Shown in pieces: positions 35,017 through 44,267 of a DNA stretch of 64,000 bases. Both the position numbers and the translations under genes were made by a program. The notes beneath the pieces were generated by a model that saw only the letters and a list, made by a program, of their open reading frames with translations, ran no database searches and was not told where the DNA came from. This stretch comes from Caballeronia turbans (GTDB lineage: Bacteria; Pseudomonadota; Gammaproteobacteria; Burkholderiales; Burkholderiaceae). Numbering within the stretch: the stretch's first letter is position 1; every line of letters starts with the position of its first letter. Where the stretch lies: contig FCOD02000012.1 in NCBI GenBank assembly GCA_001544655.2, forward strand, positions 62,001-126,000. The letters are read 5' to 3'.

Positions 35017-35558
35017 GCAAGACATCGACGAACATCCTGCGGCAAGGCGAAGCGCAGCGCGTGACGCTGACGCTCAACGGCCGCGAACGCAGCGGCCATT
35101 GCGAGCCGCGCGAACTGCTGTCGGACTTCATTCGGCACGAGCTCGGCGCGATCGGGACGCATGTCGGCTGCGAACACGGCGTGTGCGGCGCGTGCACGGT
35201 GCACATCGACGGCGTCGCGGCGCGTTCGTGCCTGATGCTCGCGGTGCAAGTGCAGGGAAGGCGTGTCGATACGGTCGAGGGTCTCGCACCCGATCAGACG
35301 CTCGGCGACTTGCAGCAGGCGTTCCAGCGGCATCACGCGCTGCAGTGCGGCTTCTGCACCGCGGGCATCCTGATGTCGTGTGCGGACTATCTGCAACGCG
35401 TGCCCGATCCGAGTGAAGAGCAGGTGCGCGAGATGCTCTCGGGCCATATCTGCCGATGTACCGGCTACACGCCGATTGTCCAGGCGGTGCTCGACGTTGC
35501 GGCACGTCGCAATGGTCGCATCCGCAGCGAACAAGGCGAGGAGGTCGAGCATGCTTGA
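35013..35558 (+). CDS. hmfC: 2-furoyl-CoA dehydrogenase 2Fe-2S subunit
   Basis: A 181-residue CoxS-type subunit with two [2Fe-2S] clusters. The plant-ferredoxin-type cluster is bound by CEHGVCGACTVHIDG and the following Cys, and the second by CGFCTAGI and CRCTGYTPI. Translation starts with GTG in GTGA overlap with hmfB. It overlaps hmfD by 8 bp, so hmfGABCD is one tightly coupled unit. It relays electrons from the molybdenum site to FAD. Confidence 0.93.
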   Translation: MSKTSTNILRQGEAQRVTLTLNGRERSGHCEPRELLSDFIRHELGAIGTHVGCEHGVCGACTVHIDGVAARSCLMLAVQVQGRRVDTVEGLAPDQTLGDLQQAFQRHHALQCGFCTAGILMSCADYLQRVPDPSEEQVREMLSGHICRCTGYTPIVQAVLDVAARRNGRIRSEQGEEVEHA

Positions 35559-37122
35559 TCTCGGCCGCACGTTCCTGCAAAGCGTCGAGCGCAGCCCGCA
35601 TGCGCTCGCGCTCGTCGATGGAGAACTGCAATTCACCTATGCGCAGTGGCACCGCGTCATCCTTGATGTCGCCGATGGCTTGCGCGAACTCGGTCTCTCA
35701 CGCGGCGACCGGCTGCTCGTCGTGCTGCAAAACCGCTGGGAAATGGCGACGCTGCACTGGGCCTGCCAGTTCGCAGGCATCGTGATCGTGCCGCTCAACT
35801 GGCGCGCCAAACCCGACGAACTCGACTACTGTGTGACTGACGCGGACGTGAAGGCAATCGTCTTCGAACCGGTGTGCGCGGATGCCGTCATGCAAAGCAG
35901 CGCGGCGCAAAACGTGCCGCGCATCGGACTCGATGATGCAGAAGGCCGCACGACCTCCTTTGACGCGCTGCTCGTCGAACGCACGCATGCAGGCGAGACC
36001 ACCGACGCGAATGCAGACGATTTCTCGCTGATCCTCTACACATCGGGCACGACCGGAAAGGCGAAGGGCGTGCCGCGCCGTCACCGGCACGAACGCGCGG
36101 GCGCGCTCGCGCATGTCGCGCAGAACCTGTACCGGCACGGCGAACGCACGCTCGGGGTCATGCCTCTCTATCACACGATGGGCGTGCGCTCGCTGCTCTC
36201 GATGGCGCTCGTCGATGGTCTCTTCGTCTGTGTGCGGCGCTGGAACGCGCGGCTCGCGCTCGACTCCATCGCAAAGCACAGCCTCACGTGCCTGTATCTC
36301 GTGCCGACGCTTTATCACGACCTGCTCGCCGATTCCGCCTTCGCGAACATCGATACCTCGTCGGTAAAGAAGCTCGGCTTCGCGGGAGCGCCGATGAACG
36401 ATGGCCTGCTCAAGCGCCTCTCGGCCGCGTTCGCGCCGGAACTGTTCGTCAACCACTACGGCTCGTCCGAGGTCTACACGTTCAGCATCGACCAGGACGC
36501 GACGAAAAAGCCGGGCAGCGCGGGACGTGCGGGCATCAACACGCGACTTCGCGTCGTGAAGCTCGATGCGAAGTCGCCCGACGATCTCGCGCCGGTGAAC
36601 GAGGAAGGCCAGATCATCGCGGACCTGCTCGGCGACGAAGCGTTCGAAGGCTACTGGAACCGCCCCGATGCCAACGCGAAGTCGCTTCGCGAAGGCTGGT
36701 ACTTCACCGGCGACACCGGCTACTTCGACCAAGACGGCGACCTTTACGTTTCCGGACGAGTCGACGACATGATCATCAGCGGCGGCGAGAACATCTCGCC
36801 GGTCGATATCGAATCGGTGCTTTCGCTGCATCCGTCGGTCGATGAAGTGGCCGTCGCGGGCGTGAAGGACGAGCGCTGGGGCCAGCGCGTGGTCGCGTTC
36901 ATCAAGCGCCGTGACTACGTCGATTCAGCCGCGCTCGACGCATGGTGCCGCGAGTCGGACCTGGTCAACTTCAAGCGTCCGCGCGATTACGTGTTCGTTG
37001 ACGACATCCCGAAATCGCCGGTCGGCAAGATCCTGCGCCGCAAGCTATCCGCAGGCGAATATCAATGCGATGACGGTTCGTCCGCATCCGCTGCACACCA
37101 CACCGAAATCACGAAGGAGTAG
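35551..37122 (+). CDS. hmfD: 2-furoate--CoA ligase (class I AMP-forming)
   Basis: A 523-residue ANL-superfamily ligase that activates 2-furoate to furoyl-CoA. Motifs are the P-loop LILYTSGTTGKAKGVPRR near residue 153, FVNHYGSSEVYTFS (A5-like), YFTGDTGYFDQDGDLYVSGR with the ATP-binding Asp, and the catalytic-Lys region KSPVGKILRRKL near the C-terminus. The ATG at 35551 overlaps hmfC and is chosen over the longer frame from 35380. It lies 6 nt before hmfE. Confidence 0.88.
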   Translation: MLDLGRTFLQSVERSPHALALVDGELQFTYAQWHRVILDVADGLRELGLSRGDRLLVVLQNRWEMATLHWACQFAGIVIVPLNWRAKPDELDYCVTDADVKAIVFEPVCADAVMQSSAAQNVPRIGLDDAEGRTTSFDALLVERTHAGETTDANADDFSLILYTSGTTGKAKGVPRRHRHERAGALAHVAQNLYRHGERTLGVMPLYHTMGVRSLLSMALVDGLFVCVRRWNARLALDSIAKHSLTCLYLVPTLYHDLLADSAFANIDTSSVKKLGFAGAPMNDGLLKRLSAAFAPELFVNHYGSSEVYTFSIDQDATKKPGSAGRAGINTRLRVVKLDAKSPDDLAPVNEEGQIIADLLGDEAFEGYWNRPDANAKSLREGWYFTGDTGYFDQDGDLYVSGRVDDMIISGGENISPVDIESVLSLHPSVDEVAVAGVKDERWGQRVVAFIKRRDYVDSAALDAWCRESDLVNFKRPRDYVFVDDIPKSPVGKILRRKLSAGEYQCDDGSSASAAHHTEITKE

Positions 37123-37128
37123 ACCACC

Positions 37129-37935
37129 ATGACCGATTTGATCCATCGCGGCCAGGCACTGCTAAAGGACCTCGACGGCTTCTCGATCGAGATCGACGCC
37201 GGGCGCGAGCGCGCCGACATCATCCTGCATCGCCCGCCGTTCAACGTGATCTCGATGCACGCGCGCGACCAGTTGCGCGCCGCGTTCGAAGCGCTCGACG
37301 AAGACGATCGCGTGCGCGTCATCGTCGTGCGCGCGAAGGGCGAGCACTTTTCGAGCGGCGGCGACATCAAGGGCTTTCTCGAAGCTTCGCCCGAGCATGT
37401 CTCGAAGCTCGCCTGGAATATCGCGGCGCCCGCGCGCTGCTCGAAGCCGGTGATCGCGGCCAATCGCGGTTTCTGCTTCGGCGTGGGCTTCGAGTTGTCA
37501 CTTGCGTGCGACTTCCGCATAGCGACCGAGACCACATTCTATGCGCTGCCCGAACAGAAGCTCGGGCAGATTCCGGGCTCGGGCGGATCGGCGCGCTTGC
37601 AGCAGATGGTCGGCATCGGCAGGACCAAGGACATCGTGATGCGCTCGCGCCGCATACCGGGCAAGCAGGCGTACGAGTGGGGCATCGCGGTCGAGTGCGT
37701 GCCGGATGCGGAACTGGAAACTGCCACCGATGCACTCGTGAACGAGTTGCGGACGTTCTCGCCGCTCGCGCAACGCACGGCGAAGAAGCTGCTCAACGAT
37801 TCCGAAGATGCGCCGCTCTCGATCGCGATCGAACTCGAAGGGCATTGCTATAGCCGTCTGCGAACCTCGGACGATTTCCGTGAAGGCGTCGAAGCGTTCC
37901 ACGGCAAGCGCAATCCCGCGTTCCGCGGTTCCTGA
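37129..37935 (+). CDS. hmfE: enoyl-CoA hydratase/isomerase-family 2-oxoglutaroyl-CoA hydrolase
   Basis: A 268-residue crotonase-fold protein. The oxyanion-hole blocks are HFSSGGDIKGFLEAS and NRGFCFGVGFELSLACDFRI, with the turn EQKLGQIPGSGGSARL. In the hmf pathway HmfE acts on the product of 5-hydroxy-2-furoyl-CoA (after ring opening and hydration) to release 2-oxoglutarate. The motif is unusual in having GFCFG rather than the common GxxxGGG, which may reflect its hydrolase role. It follows hmfD after 6 nt. Confidence 0.85.
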   Translation: MTDLIHRGQALLKDLDGFSIEIDAGRERADIILHRPPFNVISMHARDQLRAAFEALDEDDRVRVIVVRAKGEHFSSGGDIKGFLEASPEHVSKLAWNIAAPARCSKPVIAANRGFCFGVGFELSLACDFRIATETTFYALPEQKLGQIPGSGGSARLQQMVGIGRTKDIVMRSRRIPGKQAYEWGIAVECVPDAELETATDALVNELRTFSPLAQRTAKKLLNDSEDAPLSIAIELEGHCYSRLRTSDDFREGVEAFHGKRNPAFRGS

Positions 37936-37964
37936 GAAGCCAGCAAGAGACGAGGAGACAGGCA

Positions 37965-39692
37965 ATGGAACGTTTCGACTACGTGATCATCGGTGGCGGA
38001 TCGGCGGGATGCGTGCTCGCGCATCGACTGTCGGCGGTGCCGTCGCTGCGCGTCGCGTTGGTCGAGGCGGGCGCGGATACGCCGCCGGGCGCGGTGCCCG
38101 CGCATATCCTCGACAGCTATCCAATGCCCGTCTTTTGCGGCGATACCTACATCTGGCCGGATCTGAAAGCGAAGGCGACAAAGACATCGGCGCCGCGCGT
38201 GTATGAGCAGGGCCGTGTGATGGGCGGCGGGTCGAGTATCAACGTGCAGTCGGCGAATCGCGGCCTGCCGCGCGACTACGACGAGTGGGCCGAAAATGGC
38301 GCGCCGGGCTGGGCATGGGACGACGTGCTGCCCTATTTTCGCAAGCTCGAGCGTGATGTGAATTTCCCCTCCGGGGCGTTGCATGGCAGCGATGGTCCAG
38401 TGCCGATCCGCCGCATCATGCCGGAAAACTGGCCCCCGTTCTGTCACGCGTTCGCCGATGGTCTGCGTGCGAACGGCTTCGCCGCCTTGCAGGACCAGAA
38501 TGCCGAGTTCGGCGATGGCTTTTTCCCGGGGGCGTTCTCAAATATCGACGACAAACGCGTGTCTACCGCTGTCGCGTACCTCGACGAAGCGACACGCAAG
38601 CGGCCCAATCTCACTGTCTATTCGAACCTGCGTGTCGAGCGAATCGTGATGGAAGGGACCGCTGCTCAGGGCGTGGTCGCGGTGGCGCCGAACGGCGAGC
38701 GGGTGCGTCTCTTCGCCGATGAGGTCGTCATTTGTGCAGGCGCGCTCCAGTCGCCCGCGTTGCTGATGCGCGCGGGCATCGGTTCGGAGCACGAGCTCGG
38801 CGAGCTCGGCATTGGATGCCGCGTCGACCTGCCAGGCGTCGGGCGCAATCTGCAGGATCATCCGTCGCTCACCTTCTGCCATTTTCTCGAACCGCGCTTT
38901 CGTATGCCGCTTTCCCGGCGGCGCGCAAGCATGACGGCGGCTCGTTTCACGTCGGGCGTCGATGGCGGCGAATCGTCGGATCTGTATCTGTCGAGCGCGA
39001 CGCGTGCCGCATGGCATTCGCTCGGCAACCGGCTTGGTCTCTTCTTTCTCTGGTGCAACCGGCCGTATTCGCGAGGCCGCGTGCAGCTCGTTTCATCCGA
39101 TGCAGCGGTCGCACCGCGTGTCGAACTCAATTTGCTCGACGATGAACGCGACCTCGATCGGCTTGCGATCGGCGTGCGGGTGCTCGCGAAGATCGTCGCG
39201 GCATCGGGCCTCGGTCACGATCAGCGCGATTTCTTTCCTGCGGCATTTTCGCCGCGCGTGAAGGCGCTAAGCCGTGTTGGCGAGGGCAACGCGCTGCTGA
39301 CTTCGGTGCTCGGCACGCTGCTCGATACACCCGCGCCGATTCGCCGCCTGCTGATCGAACGCTTTTTCACGCGGGGGCTCAGGATCTCCGAGCTGCTCGC
39401 CGATGAACGCGCGCTCGCGGATTTCATCCGCGCGAACGTCTTTGGCGTATGGCATGCAAGCGGAACGTGCCGCATGGGCGACGCGCGCGAGCGCAGCGCC
39501 GTGACCGACACCGAGGGCAGAGTGCACGGAACGCGAGGCTTGCGAGTGGTTGATGCATCGCTGATGCCGCGACTGCCTTCGGCGAATACCAATATCCCGA
39601 CCATCATGATTGCCGAAAAGATCGCCGACGCAATGGTCAGGAGACGCGCAGGCAGCGCATGGACAACGACGCCGCTCGCCGCCGCGCACTGA
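37965..39692 (+). CDS. hmfH: HMF/furfural oxidase or dehydrogenase (GMC oxidoreductase)
   Basis: A 575-residue GMC-family flavoenzyme. The FAD Rossmann motif YVIIGGGSAGCVLAHRL opens the protein, followed by GRVMGGGSSINVQSANRG and the C-terminal GVWHASGTCRMGDA with the catalytic His and SANTNIPTIMIAEK. HmfH oxidises hydroxymethylfurfural stepwise to 2,5-furandicarboxylate and can oxidise furfuryl alcohol and furfural. It follows hmfE after 29 nt with GAGGAG upstream of its ATG. It is soluble, with no signal peptide. Confidence 0.85.
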   Translation: MERFDYVIIGGGSAGCVLAHRLSAVPSLRVALVEAGADTPPGAVPAHILDSYPMPVFCGDTYIWPDLKAKATKTSAPRVYEQGRVMGGGSSINVQSANRGLPRDYDEWAENGAPGWAWDDVLPYFRKLERDVNFPSGALHGSDGPVPIRRIMPENWPPFCHAFADGLRANGFAALQDQNAEFGDGFFPGAFSNIDDKRVSTAVAYLDEATRKRPNLTVYSNLRVERIVMEGTAAQGVVAVAPNGERVRLFADEVVICAGALQSPALLMRAGIGSEHELGELGIGCRVDLPGVGRNLQDHPSLTFCHFLEPRFRMPLSRRRASMTAARFTSGVDGGESSDLYLSSATRAAWHSLGNRLGLFFLWCNRPYSRGRVQLVSSDAAVAPRVELNLLDDERDLDRLAIGVRVLAKIVAASGLGHDQRDFFPAAFSPRVKALSRVGEGNALLTSVLGTLLDTPAPIRRLLIERFFTRGLRISELLADERALADFIRANVFGVWHASGTCRMGDARERSAVTDTEGRVHGTRGLRVVDASLMPRLPSANTNIPTIMIAEKIADAMVRRRAGSAWTTTPLAAAH

Positions 39693-39740
39693 CAAGTTTC
39701 TTAACGGCAATAAGAGCACGCCATAACAACGTGCCTTCAA

Positions 39741-39769
39741 CACCGGGTCGATCGAGAGATGGCCCGGTG
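39741..39769 (+). repeat. intercistronic hairpin between hmfH and the transporter gene
   Basis: CACCGGG (39741-39747) and CCCGGTG (39763-39769) are a perfect 7-bp inverted repeat with a 15-nt loop. It sits just before the ribosome-binding site of the transporter gene and could modulate mRNA stability or partial termination. There is no T-tract. Confidence 0.4.
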
Positions 39770-39786
39770 AATTCAAGGAGATGGAA

Positions 39787-41163
39787 ATGTCCGTAGCAGC
39801 GCAAAATGGCGCCGCCGCACCCGCTGTCGATCAGCGACAGGTGATGGGCGCAGTGGTAGCTTCGTGTCTCGGCTGGGCACTGGACTTGTTCGATCTGTTC
39901 GTGCTCTTATATGTCGCGCCAGTGGTGGGGCGTCTTTTCTTTCCCTCCGAAAACGCGATGCTTTCTCTCGCCGCCGTCTATGCATCGTTCGCCGTGACAC
40001 TGCTGATGCGCCCGCTCGGCTCCGCGCTCTTCGGTTCTTACGCCGATCGCCGTGGCCGTAAAGGCGCGATGATCGTGGCGGTGGTCGGCGTCGGCCTGTC
40101 GACGGCCGCGTTCGGCCTGCTGCCGACCGTCGCTCAAGCCGGCGTGCTCGCGCCGATTCTCTTCCTCTTGCTGCGCCTCATCCAGGGCGTGTTCGTCGGC
40201 GGCGTGGTTGCGTCCACGCATACCATCGGAACGGAATCCGTCGCGCCGAAGTATCGCGGCGCGGTGTCGGGACTGATTGGCGGCGGCGGGGCAGGGCTCG
40301 GCGCGCTGCTCGCCTCGGTAACGTTCCTCGCGATGTCGGCGCTTTTCCCCGGCGATGCCTTTGACGTATGGGGCTGGCGCTGCATGTTCTTCACCGGCAT
40401 CATCAGCTCGGTGCTCGGTCTCTTCGTGTTTAACAGCCTTGAAGAGTCGCCTCTCTGGAAGAAGCTCGCCGCCGAAAAGGCTGCGAGGGCGACCGCGCAG
40501 GTCAAGAGCGCGCCTGTAGAAGTTGTGCGCTCGCCGCTCAAGACGCTGTTCTCGCGCGACTATCGCAAGATCCTTTTCGTCAACCTGCTCCTGACGATTG
40601 GCGGCGGCAGCGGCTACTATCTGACATCGGGCTACCTGCCGACGTTCCTGAAGGTAGTCAGCCACGCACCCAACGGTGCGGCCGCGGCGATCCTGATGAT
40701 CTGCAGCGTCGCGGTTGTGATCGCATCGATCGCGGCAGGGCACCTCAGCACGTTCATCGGCCGCAAGGGTGCGTTCGTGTGGATCGGGCTGATCCGGCTC
40801 GTCGCGTTGCCCGCGCTGTTTTTGCTGCTGCCTACCGCGGACAGCATCATGATGGTCGGCATCTATGCAGTCCTTCTCAGCGCGCTTGGCAGCGCGGGAT
40901 ATGCGCCGATCCTGATCTTCCTGAACGAACGCTTCCCGACCTCGATCCGCGCGACCGGCACGGGCCTTTCCTGGAATATCGGCTTCGCGATCGGCGGGAT
41001 GATGCCGACGGCCGTGTCGCTGGTGGCGAAGGACGCGAGCCAGCTGCCGATGACGCTAGCCATCTTCATCGGCGCGATCAGCGTGATCTTCCTCGTGGGC
41101 GCATTCGTCGTGCCCGAGACGCTTGGCAAGCTCGAAGGCGGTTCCGCGCGCAGTCCCTCCTGA
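39787..41163 (+). CDS. MFS transporter of the furan island (aromatic-acid type)
   Basis: A 458-residue major-facilitator protein with 12 predicted membrane helices. The loop 2-3 motif GSALFGSYADRRGRKGAMIV and RYRG-like APKYRGAVSGL in the middle loop resemble the metabolite:H+ and aromatic-acid:H+ symporter subfamilies. It probably takes up furoate or furandicarboxylate, matching the transporter genes reported with hmf clusters; that substrate is inferred. ATG at 39787 is preferred, as AAGGAG lies six bases before it but directly abuts the ATG at 39781. Confidence 0.85.
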   Translation: MSVAAQNGAAAPAVDQRQVMGAVVASCLGWALDLFDLFVLLYVAPVVGRLFFPSENAMLSLAAVYASFAVTLLMRPLGSALFGSYADRRGRKGAMIVAVVGVGLSTAAFGLLPTVAQAGVLAPILFLLLRLIQGVFVGGVVASTHTIGTESVAPKYRGAVSGLIGGGGAGLGALLASVTFLAMSALFPGDAFDVWGWRCMFFTGIISSVLGLFVFNSLEESPLWKKLAAEKAARATAQVKSAPVEVVRSPLKTLFSRDYRKILFVNLLLTIGGGSGYYLTSGYLPTFLKVVSHAPNGAAAAILMICSVAVVIASIAAGHLSTFIGRKGAFVWIGLIRLVALPALFLLLPTADSIMMVGIYAVLLSALGSAGYAPILIFLNERFPTSIRATGTGLSWNIGFAIGGMMPTAVSLVAKDASQLPMTLAIFIGAISVIFLVGAFVVPETLGKLEGGSARSPS

Positions 41164-41225
41164 GTCATTGGACATAACGGCGGACGCCAACCGGCGCACG
41201 CCTTTCACAACAGCTGGAGACATCG

Positions 41226-41927
41226 ATGAAATACGAAGAAGACGTTCGTGCGCGTTCCTACAAGTTCCGTGACGAGTATGTCAATGCCACGCCATGGTGG
41301 TATCGCGGCGAGATGCACCTCGGCTTCACATTGCTCTTCACCGGCGGCGTGATCGTGTATTGCCTGATGCAGCTTCATGCGCCGACGCTCGCCGAATGGC
41401 TGGCGGTCATTCCGCTCTTTCTGTTCGGCAACTGGGCGGAATGGGCGGCGCACCGCTACGTGCTGCATCGTCCGACGAAGTATTTCAGCATGATCTACAA
41501 GCGCCATTGCGCGGTCCATCACCGGTTCTTCACGCATGTGACGCTTGAATACAAGGGCCACCGTCACTGGCGCGCGCTGCTGTTTCCGCCTTTCGCGCCG
41601 GTTGCGTTCGTGCTGGCGGCCGTGCCGTTCGCGCTCGTGATCGGGTTCGTATTCTCTCGCAACGCAGGCTACATCGCGCTGTTCACGATGGCGGCGTACT
41701 TTCTGATGTACGAAGGCTTGCATACGCTCTCACACTTCACCGACAGCCCCTTCCTCGACCGCGTTCCGCTCGTCAACACAGTGCGGCGCCTGCACGCCAC
41801 ACACCACGATCCCGAAGTGATGGCGACACAGAACTTCAACCTCACGTTCCCGATCTGCGACACGCTGTTTGGCACGCGAAGCGACGTTCCGAGTCGTGCG
41901 CGCGAACCGTTGGAACGCAGCCGCTAA
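41226..41927 (+). CDS. fatty acid hydroxylase/sterol desaturase-family membrane protein
   Basis: A 233-residue integral membrane protein with four hydrophobic segments and the histidine boxes of the family: HRYVLH, KRHCAVHHRFF, HTLSHF and RRLHATHHD, which bind a di-iron centre. Members hydroxylate or desaturate lipids, sterols or carotenoids. GGAG lies six bases before the ATG. It is on the same strand as hmfH and the transporter, 62 nt downstream, and its end overlaps the convergent LysR gene by 4 bp. I know of no step in the hmf pathway that needs it. Confidence 0.85.
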   Translation: MKYEEDVRARSYKFRDEYVNATPWWYRGEMHLGFTLLFTGGVIVYCLMQLHAPTLAEWLAVIPLFLFGNWAEWAAHRYVLHRPTKYFSMIYKRHCAVHHRFFTHVTLEYKGHRHWRALLFPPFAPVAFVLAAVPFALVIGFVFSRNAGYIALFTMAAYFLMYEGLHTLSHFTDSPFLDRVPLVNTVRRLHATHHDPEVMATQNFNLTFPICDTLFGTRSDVPSRAREPLERSR

Positions 41928-42844
41928 GGCGCTTGCTTTGCCAAAACACCCGTCGTCACGCGCTTTATCTCGTCAGTGATAATCGTGATGAGCGCCTGTG
42001 CGGCGGGGCCGATCGGCCGCTTTGGATGTGTGACCTGGATGATGTGCCGCACTATCGGCGGCGATGTGATCGTGTGAGCGCGCAGCACGCCTTCATCCAC
42101 CTTGCGCTGCACGACCACGCGCGGCAGGATCGTCGCGATATTTCCCTGCTCGACGAACTGCACGATCGAGCTCAGCAGATCGATTTCGAACTTCGGCTTG
42201 ATGACGATATCGGCGGCCATCAGCGCGGCGTCGAGCGCGCCGCGCAGGCCGTTGCGGCGCGTTGGCAGTACGAGTTCTACCCCGGACATATTCGCGAGAT
42301 CGATCTCGTGCGGTAGCTCGACGCCATGTATGGCGCTCGTCACGAACACCATTTCCTCGACCAGCAACGGCTCGACATCGAGCGCGAGGCGACCGCGCGG
42401 CTTGTTGATGATCGCGGCATCGAGCCGGCCTGCCTCGACCGCATCGATGAGCTGTGCGCTGAAGCCGTCGGCCACCGATACCTCGACTTGCGGAAAGAGC
42501 GCGTCAAACCTCGCGAGCGACTCCGGCAAGACGCTTTCCGCTTCCGACGCCACCATTCCGAGCGAAATGCGCCCCGTGATGATCATGTCGCGCCGGCTCA
42601 ACTGCTCGCGCGCGTGCTCAATGTCGCGCATGATCGGCGTGTACAGGCGATACATGAGGCGCGCCGCTTCGGTCGGCGCCATGCCGTGCGGGCCGCGTTC
42701 GAAGAGCTTCTGTCGCAGTTCGGCTTCGAGCTTTGAAATCTGCATGCTGAGCGCGGGCTGCACGATATTGAGGCGCTTGGCCGCGCGCGTGGCAGAGCCA
42801 TCCTCGAAGAGGGCGATGAAATACTGGATTTGCTTGAGGTCCAT
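41924..42844 (-). CDS. hmfR2: LysR-type regulator of the hmf island (second copy)
   Basis: A 306-residue LysR regulator, clearly paralogous to the protein at 27827-28765. The shared N-terminus MDLKQIQYFIALFEDGSATR and the effector-domain segments (VEVSVADGFSAQLID, INKPRGRLALD, VLPTRRNGLRG) align throughout without large gaps. It converges on the hydroxylase gene and closes the island. Having a different effector domain but near-identical recognition helix, it may bind the same operators while sensing another furan intermediate. Confidence 0.85.
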   Translation of the reverse strand: MDLKQIQYFIALFEDGSATRAAKRLNIVQPALSMQISKLEAELRQKLFERGPHGMAPTEAARLMYRLYTPIMRDIEHAREQLSRRDMIITGRISLGMVASEAESVLPESLARFDALFPQVEVSVADGFSAQLIDAVEAGRLDAAIINKPRGRLALDVEPLLVEEMVFVTSAIHGVELPHEIDLANMSGVELVLPTRRNGLRGALDAALMAADIVIKPKFEIDLLSSIVQFVEQGNIATILPRVVVQRKVDEGVLRAHTITSPPIVRHIIQVTHPKRPIGPAAQALITIITDEIKRVTTGVLAKQAP

Positions 42845-43675
42845 GATGCCCGATCGCGGTGGGGAAAGCCGGAAACTGCCAGTGTAGCCACAGGTCGAAG
42901 CATGCTATCAACGCAGCGGCGAGCCGCCGAAAACCCTCAGGAACGCGCCTGCGCGACATGGAAAGCGACGAGTGGATGCACGCATTATCGCCACTGAAGG
43001 ATGGTTCAGGCGGTTTGTTCGCCACCGACGTCGAAGGTACGCTTTGGACGTCCCCTGTCAAAGCAGAACGGGGTGCTCGGTTAGTGCAACAGGACCGACT
43101 TCATTGTGCGTGTCATTGATTGCGGCTCTGAGGGAAGCAAACAATGTTTACCGAGCGCGACGCGCTGGTGGCGCGCTTTGGCGCAAGCTTCGCGCCGCGA
43201 TTGCGGCCTTCGACGAACTGGGCTTCATCCCACAGTCAGGTTGAAGCCCCTGATAGTCCTTCTCTCTCTCCCCGCACTTCTTGCACCCCAACGGGCCTCG
43301 ATTACGTTCAGCGCGAATTTCGAGCAAACGCGTTTGCGCCTGAGCCGTCCCTGCGAAACGTGTGTCGCAACGCGGACACCGGTATCGAAGGGCTAGCCGA
43401 GAGTGCGCGGGGCAAGAAAGCGAAGCTGTGAATGTGCGCCGTCAACGGCGGCTCGCCGCGCTTCAACGGCAGGCGGAATCTTGAAGCATGACACGGGTGA
43501 AGTTGTCGCTGCATCGCTGATCGAAAACCGACATGTCTCGGCAGGAAGGCGGAAGAACCGCATACAGCGCAAGCCTAATCTTGATTGATGATTACATTCC
43601 GTCACTGGCCCCCGCAGCATGCGGAAGTAAGCGCCGGGCGGGTGCACCGCTGCAGCGTTGCCGAGTCGCCGACTT
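42845..43675. other. non-coding or decayed stretch right of the hmf island
   Basis: About 830 bp with only short frames in several phases. One plus-strand segment near 43116-43244 (LREANNVYRARRAGG...AAFDELGF) looks like the end of a degraded gene, but I cannot name it. No promoter, RNA or repeat is evident. It is likely an old insertion/deletion zone. Confidence 0.35.
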
Positions 43676-43810
43676 GTGAATTTCGACAAGGTCCTGCCGG
43701 AACTGAAACCGTTCGGTGGAAAGGTATTGAAGACGTCTCTGACGAACGTTGAGGAGGAACGTCTGAGAAAGGCACTGGAGGGCCTGAACACCGGCGGCGT
43801 GGCTACCTGA
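43676..43810 (+). pseudogene. C-terminal relic of a DUF1269-like gene
   Basis: A frame of 44 codons ends LKPFGGKVLKTSLTNVEEER and LRKALEGLNTGG before a stop at 43808-43810. This 'yGGkVLqTSLs.e.e..Lr.AL' ending is typical of DUF1269 membrane proteins. Nothing upstream in frame continues the family, so the first two-thirds have been lost. Assignment is by a short motif only. Confidence 0.45.
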
Positions 43811-44024
43811 ACACCGCCCGGGCGAGGATGGCATGAAAGTGAACGAAGCATCACTTTCGTCGCGCGCGGTGATCGTCGCGGCTAGTCATCGCACGTACTT
43901 TACCGCCAGCGCATACCTTTCTCCGAACAGGCACTAGACTTAAATCACCTGCGCGTGATCTCTGCGCGAGACTTTCGCGCGACGTGAGTCCGTGTCGACC
44001 TTCGCCACTCATGAGGGCAAGCCC

Positions 44025-44267
44025 ATGTCCAAGTCGATTCAAACGGCCGAACAGATTCGCGACAAAGCACAACGGCGCGTCGAGCAGCTTGCAACTGACG
44101 TTCCCCACCATCTGCGAGTCCGCGTGCCGCTGCCGGAGCGGCATCCGCCCGATGCCTCCGGCCGGAACTGGGACATGCTCGCGCTCAATGAAAGCGGCGC
44201 CCACTATCTTCGAGAGGTCAGGCGTGTCATCGAGGACATGCGTACGGAGTTCATTCTGCCGGATTGA
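44025..44267 (+). CDS. small hypothetical protein (about 80 aa)
   Basis: I do not recognise a named family. The product (MSKSIQTAEQIRDKAQRRVEQ...) is charged, with an N-terminal helix and a second half NWDMLALNESGAHYLREV plus an IRDMRTEF-like amphipathic helix. ATG at 44025 is preferred over an in-frame GTG at 43992. It stands alone ahead of the flavoprotein gene. Confidence 0.55.
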   Translation: MSKSIQTAEQIRDKAQRRVEQLATDVPHHLRVRVPLPERHPPDASGRNWDMLALNESGAHYLREVRRVIEDMRTEFILPD

